Shown: positions 7,074-8,569 of the stretch, in pieces
Layout of the letters: every line of letters begins with the position of its first letter
Numbering within the stretch: position 1 is the stretch's first letter
Notes under the pieces: model-generated
Told to the model about the DNA's origin: nothing
Database searches by the model: none
Seen by the model: the letters and a program-made list of their open reading frames with translations, nothing else
Source: Rhodospirillaceae bacterium
GTDB lineage: Bacteria; Pseudomonadota; Alphaproteobacteria; SP197
Direction: 5' to 3'
Assembly: GCA_018700655.1 (NCBI GenBank)
Contig: JABIUG010000297.1
Coordinates: 1 to 8,569 of the forward strand
DNA length: 8,569 nucleotides
Translations under genes and position numbers: made by a program

Positions 7074-7121
7074 GGAACCGAATAATTGGTTGGCCGACCA
7101 ATATTGTACTGTTACGGTTCC
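7074..7121. repeat. Nested inverted repeats between hyuB and the LLM gene (operator or RNA hairpin)
   Basis: Outer arms GGAACCG (7074-7080) and CGGTTCC (7115-7121) are perfect complements and begin directly after the hyuB stop. Inside lies an 18-base near-palindrome, ATTGGTTGGCCGACCAAT (7085-7102), with six perfect outer pairs and one mismatched pair (T/G, a wobble in RNA). A small 5-bp hairpin, CCTGC-ATAA-GCAGG (7120-7133), partly overlaps the right arm. There is no T-run, so it is not a standard terminator. The ATTGGT...ACCAAT arms resemble half-sites of GntR/FadR-type regulators such as PdhR (there with a shorter spacer), so an internal operator is possible; an RNA-stability or attenuation structure is the alternative. 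Confidence 0.5.
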
Positions 7122-7158
7122 TGCATAAGCAGGTTCGTGATCGCCGGAGGGCATTCCA

Positions 7159-8343
7159 ATGCGGTTTGACGGGAACGTTTATTACCATGAGCTTGAGGCC
7201 TACCCGGCCGAGAAGTTGTTCGATGAGTGGCGCGAGACCGCCATCACGCTCGATCAGGGTGGGTTCACGACCTGCTGGCTGGGCGAACATCACTTCTGGC
7301 ACAAGGGTTATCCCGTCGCCTGCCCCAACCCGATTCTGGTCGGCATGCATCTGGCCAGCGTGACCAAGACCCTGCGCATGGGCCAGAGCGCCAACATCCT
7401 GCCCGATTACCACCCCATCCGACTGGCCGAAGACATCGCCACGGCCGATCATCTGGTCAAGGGAAGGCTTGATATCGGGATTGCGCGCGGCACCAACAGC
7501 ACGGCAAGCATTCAGTTCAAGCGCGAGGCTGACCGGCGCGACCCGCAGGTTAACTATCGCCTGTTCGAAGAAGTCTTCGAGATCATGAAGAAGTGCTGGA
7601 CCCAGGATGCGATGAGCCACGAAGGTGAGTTCTTCACCTTCCCGGTTCCCGGCTGGTCAGAACTGGATGGCCGGTTCGTCAAGGAATCGCCCGAGCACTA
7701 TCACGACGACGGCAGCCTTAAGGCGCTCGGCGTCATGCCCAAACCCTACCAGAAACCCTATCCACCAATCTGGCAGGCCGCCGATTCCACGATGTCCTAC
7801 GAGTTTGCCGCCAGGCGCGGCCATTCGATCATCGGCATCAACCGTTCGTTCGAAGGCACCCGCGAGGCCTGGACAAAATTCAAGGAAACCTCCGAAGAGC
7901 TTTGCGGGCACGCAGTACCCATGGGCCAGGCGGCCGACGACCAGACGTTGAACGCCATGCGCTTGTTTCACATGGCCGAGACGCAGGAAGAAGCCGAACG
8001 TGAGGCAAGGCCCGGCATCAATGCCTTTTATGACGCAGCCACCGGCCTCAATCCCAACTGGGCACGCAAGGGCCTGTTGGCTGCCGACGAAGAACTTGCA
8101 CCCGGGGACGAAGACCTCGACTGGTTCGACTTCCTGAAAAAATACGAGGTTTCGCTGGTCGGTTCGCCCGAATTTGTTGCCGAGCGGATCCACAAATACC
8201 GTGAGGAACTGAACTGCCAGCACGTCACGCTCTGGCCAAACCCGGGCTTCGTTCCGTTCAAGAAGGTCCTGCGCGGCATCGAACTTTTCGCCGAGAAGGT
8301 CATTCCACAGTTCGAACAGAGCGAAGTTCAGGCAGCACAATAA
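7159..8343 (+). CDS. LLM-class flavin-dependent oxidoreductase (luciferase-like monooxygenase)
   Basis: 394 residues, a TIM-barrel flavoenzyme of the bacterial-luciferase family; such enzymes use reduced FMN (or F420) supplied by a reductase or cofactor pool to oxygenate small organic substrates. Recognisable stretches are FTTCWLGEHHFW (36-47), including the EHH motif common at the flavin/substrate pocket, LPDYHPIRLAEDIATADHL (81-99), KGRLDIGIARG (101-111), PPIWQAADSTMSYEFAARRG (202-221), VGSPEFVAERI (334-344) and FAEKVIPQF (377-385). A strong ribosome site GGAGGG (7146-7151), 7 bases ahead, fixes the ATG. It lies 85 bases after hyuB and 31 before the aldolase gene, so it is probably in the same transcript. 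No flavin reductase gene is visible. Oxygenation of the same compound family handled by HyuAB is inference. FMN versus F420 use cannot be decided. Confidence 0.92.
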   Translation: MRFDGNVYYHELEAYPAEKLFDEWRETAITLDQGGFTTCWLGEHHFWHKGYPVACPNPILVGMHLASVTKTLRMGQSANILPDYHPIRLAEDIATADHLVKGRLDIGIARGTNSTASIQFKREADRRDPQVNYRLFEEVFEIMKKCWTQDAMSHEGEFFTFPVPGWSELDGRFVKESPEHYHDDGSLKALGVMPKPYQKPYPPIWQAADSTMSYEFAARRGHSIIGINRSFEGTREAWTKFKETSEELCGHAVPMGQAADDQTLNAMRLFHMAETQEEAEREARPGINAFYDAATGLNPNWARKGLLAADEELAPGDEDLDWFDFLKKYEVSLVGSPEFVAERIHKYREELNCQHVTLWPNPGFVPFKKVLRGIELFAEKVIPQFEQSEVQAAQ

Positions 8344-8374
8344 ATCCAGACCGACACCACAAAGCGGGGGCACC

Positions 8375-8569
8375 GTGGGAAACAAGACCGACGCGCTGGG
8401 GCGCGTTTGCAGCGACGAAGAATGGGCACTGCGCGAGGATACCGCGGCGGGTTTCCGCCTGCTCGAAAAATACGGCATGTCTGATCTGACCAATGGTTCG
8501 GTCGTCGCACGCCTGCCGGGAGAGGAAAGCTGGTTCATCACCCACCCGCACGGCCTCTTTTTCCATGAG
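8375..8569 (+). CDS. Class II aldolase/adducin family protein, N-terminal fragment (3' truncated by window)
   Basis: The frame stays open from a GTG at 8375 through exactly 65 codons to the last base, so the gene continues beyond the window. The translation (starting VGNKTDALGRVCSDEEWALR) contains FRLLEKYGMSDLTNGSVVAR (residues 27-46) and then a short stretch ending ITHPHGLFFHE (55-65). This is the characteristic opening of class II aldolase/adducin proteins (helix, then GxxDxxxxxxSxR, then xNPxGLxFxE). Members include L-fuculose-phosphate aldolase, decarboxylases and dehydratase-like enzymes, all using a divalent metal held by His residues that lie further downstream, out of view. The purine/G-rich stretch GCGGGGG (8364-8370) shortly before the GTG can act as ribosome site; no in-frame ATG exists earlier. 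The 31-base gap suggests co-transcription with the LLM gene. Confidence 0.8.
   Translation, partial: MGNKTDALGRVCSDEEWALREDTAAGFRLLEKYGMSDLTNGSVVARLPGEESWFITHPHGLFFHE

Noticed and set aside
7657..8541. A 294-codon - strand frame opposite the LLM gene and the aldolase start
   Set aside because: Both + strand genes carry clear family motifs, while the - strand product has none.

Overview
This is a high-GC bacterial window of ordinary coding density. Codon choice, a BetI-type regulator and the accessory catabolic genes suggest a proteobacterium, most likely an alphaproteobacterium. That assignment rests on general impression, since no marker gene or RNA gene is present. I see no rRNA, tRNA, CRISPR array, insertion sequence or phage gene.

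Left part (1-2081, + strand): the 3' end of an ADP-forming acyl-CoA synthetase/acetate-CoA ligase-type protein (ATP-grasp domain) runs in from the left edge. Two small membrane-anchored monoheme c-type cytochromes follow it in the same direction. The second is separated from the first by about 190 bases with no recognisable gene.

Middle (2269-3024): a TetR/BetI-type repressor gene lies on the - strand, convergent with the second cytochrome gene and divergent from the catabolic operon to its right. The 147-base divergent region holds a small perfect palindrome (TTAACGGTTAA), an outlying inverted copy of its half-site and a TTGACA -35-like box. This is a typical layout for an autoregulated local repressor that also controls the operon opposite.

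Right part (3025-8569, + strand): hyuA and hyuB encode the two subunits of an ATP-dependent hydantoinase/oxoprolinase/lactamase-family enzyme (N-methylhydantoinase-type; the same superfamily holds acetone and acetophenone carboxylases). They overlap by one base. An LLM-class (luciferase-like) flavin-dependent oxidoreductase follows, then the start of a class II aldolase/adducin-type protein that runs off the right edge. An 86-base gap between hyuB and the LLM gene holds two nested inverted repeats, either an internal operator or an RNA structure.

Best reading: a BetI-regulated peripheral catabolic operon in which a flavin monooxygenase and an ATP-driven ring-opening amidohydrolase (or carboxylase) act on one N-heterocyclic, lactam, imide or ketone-like compound, with an aldolase-type enzyme handling a product. 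The substrate cannot be read from the sequence. The combination (repressor, hyuAB, LLM, class II aldolase), the extended HyuB C-terminus and the nested palindrome are the points most worth follow-up. I see no clearly new class of system here.
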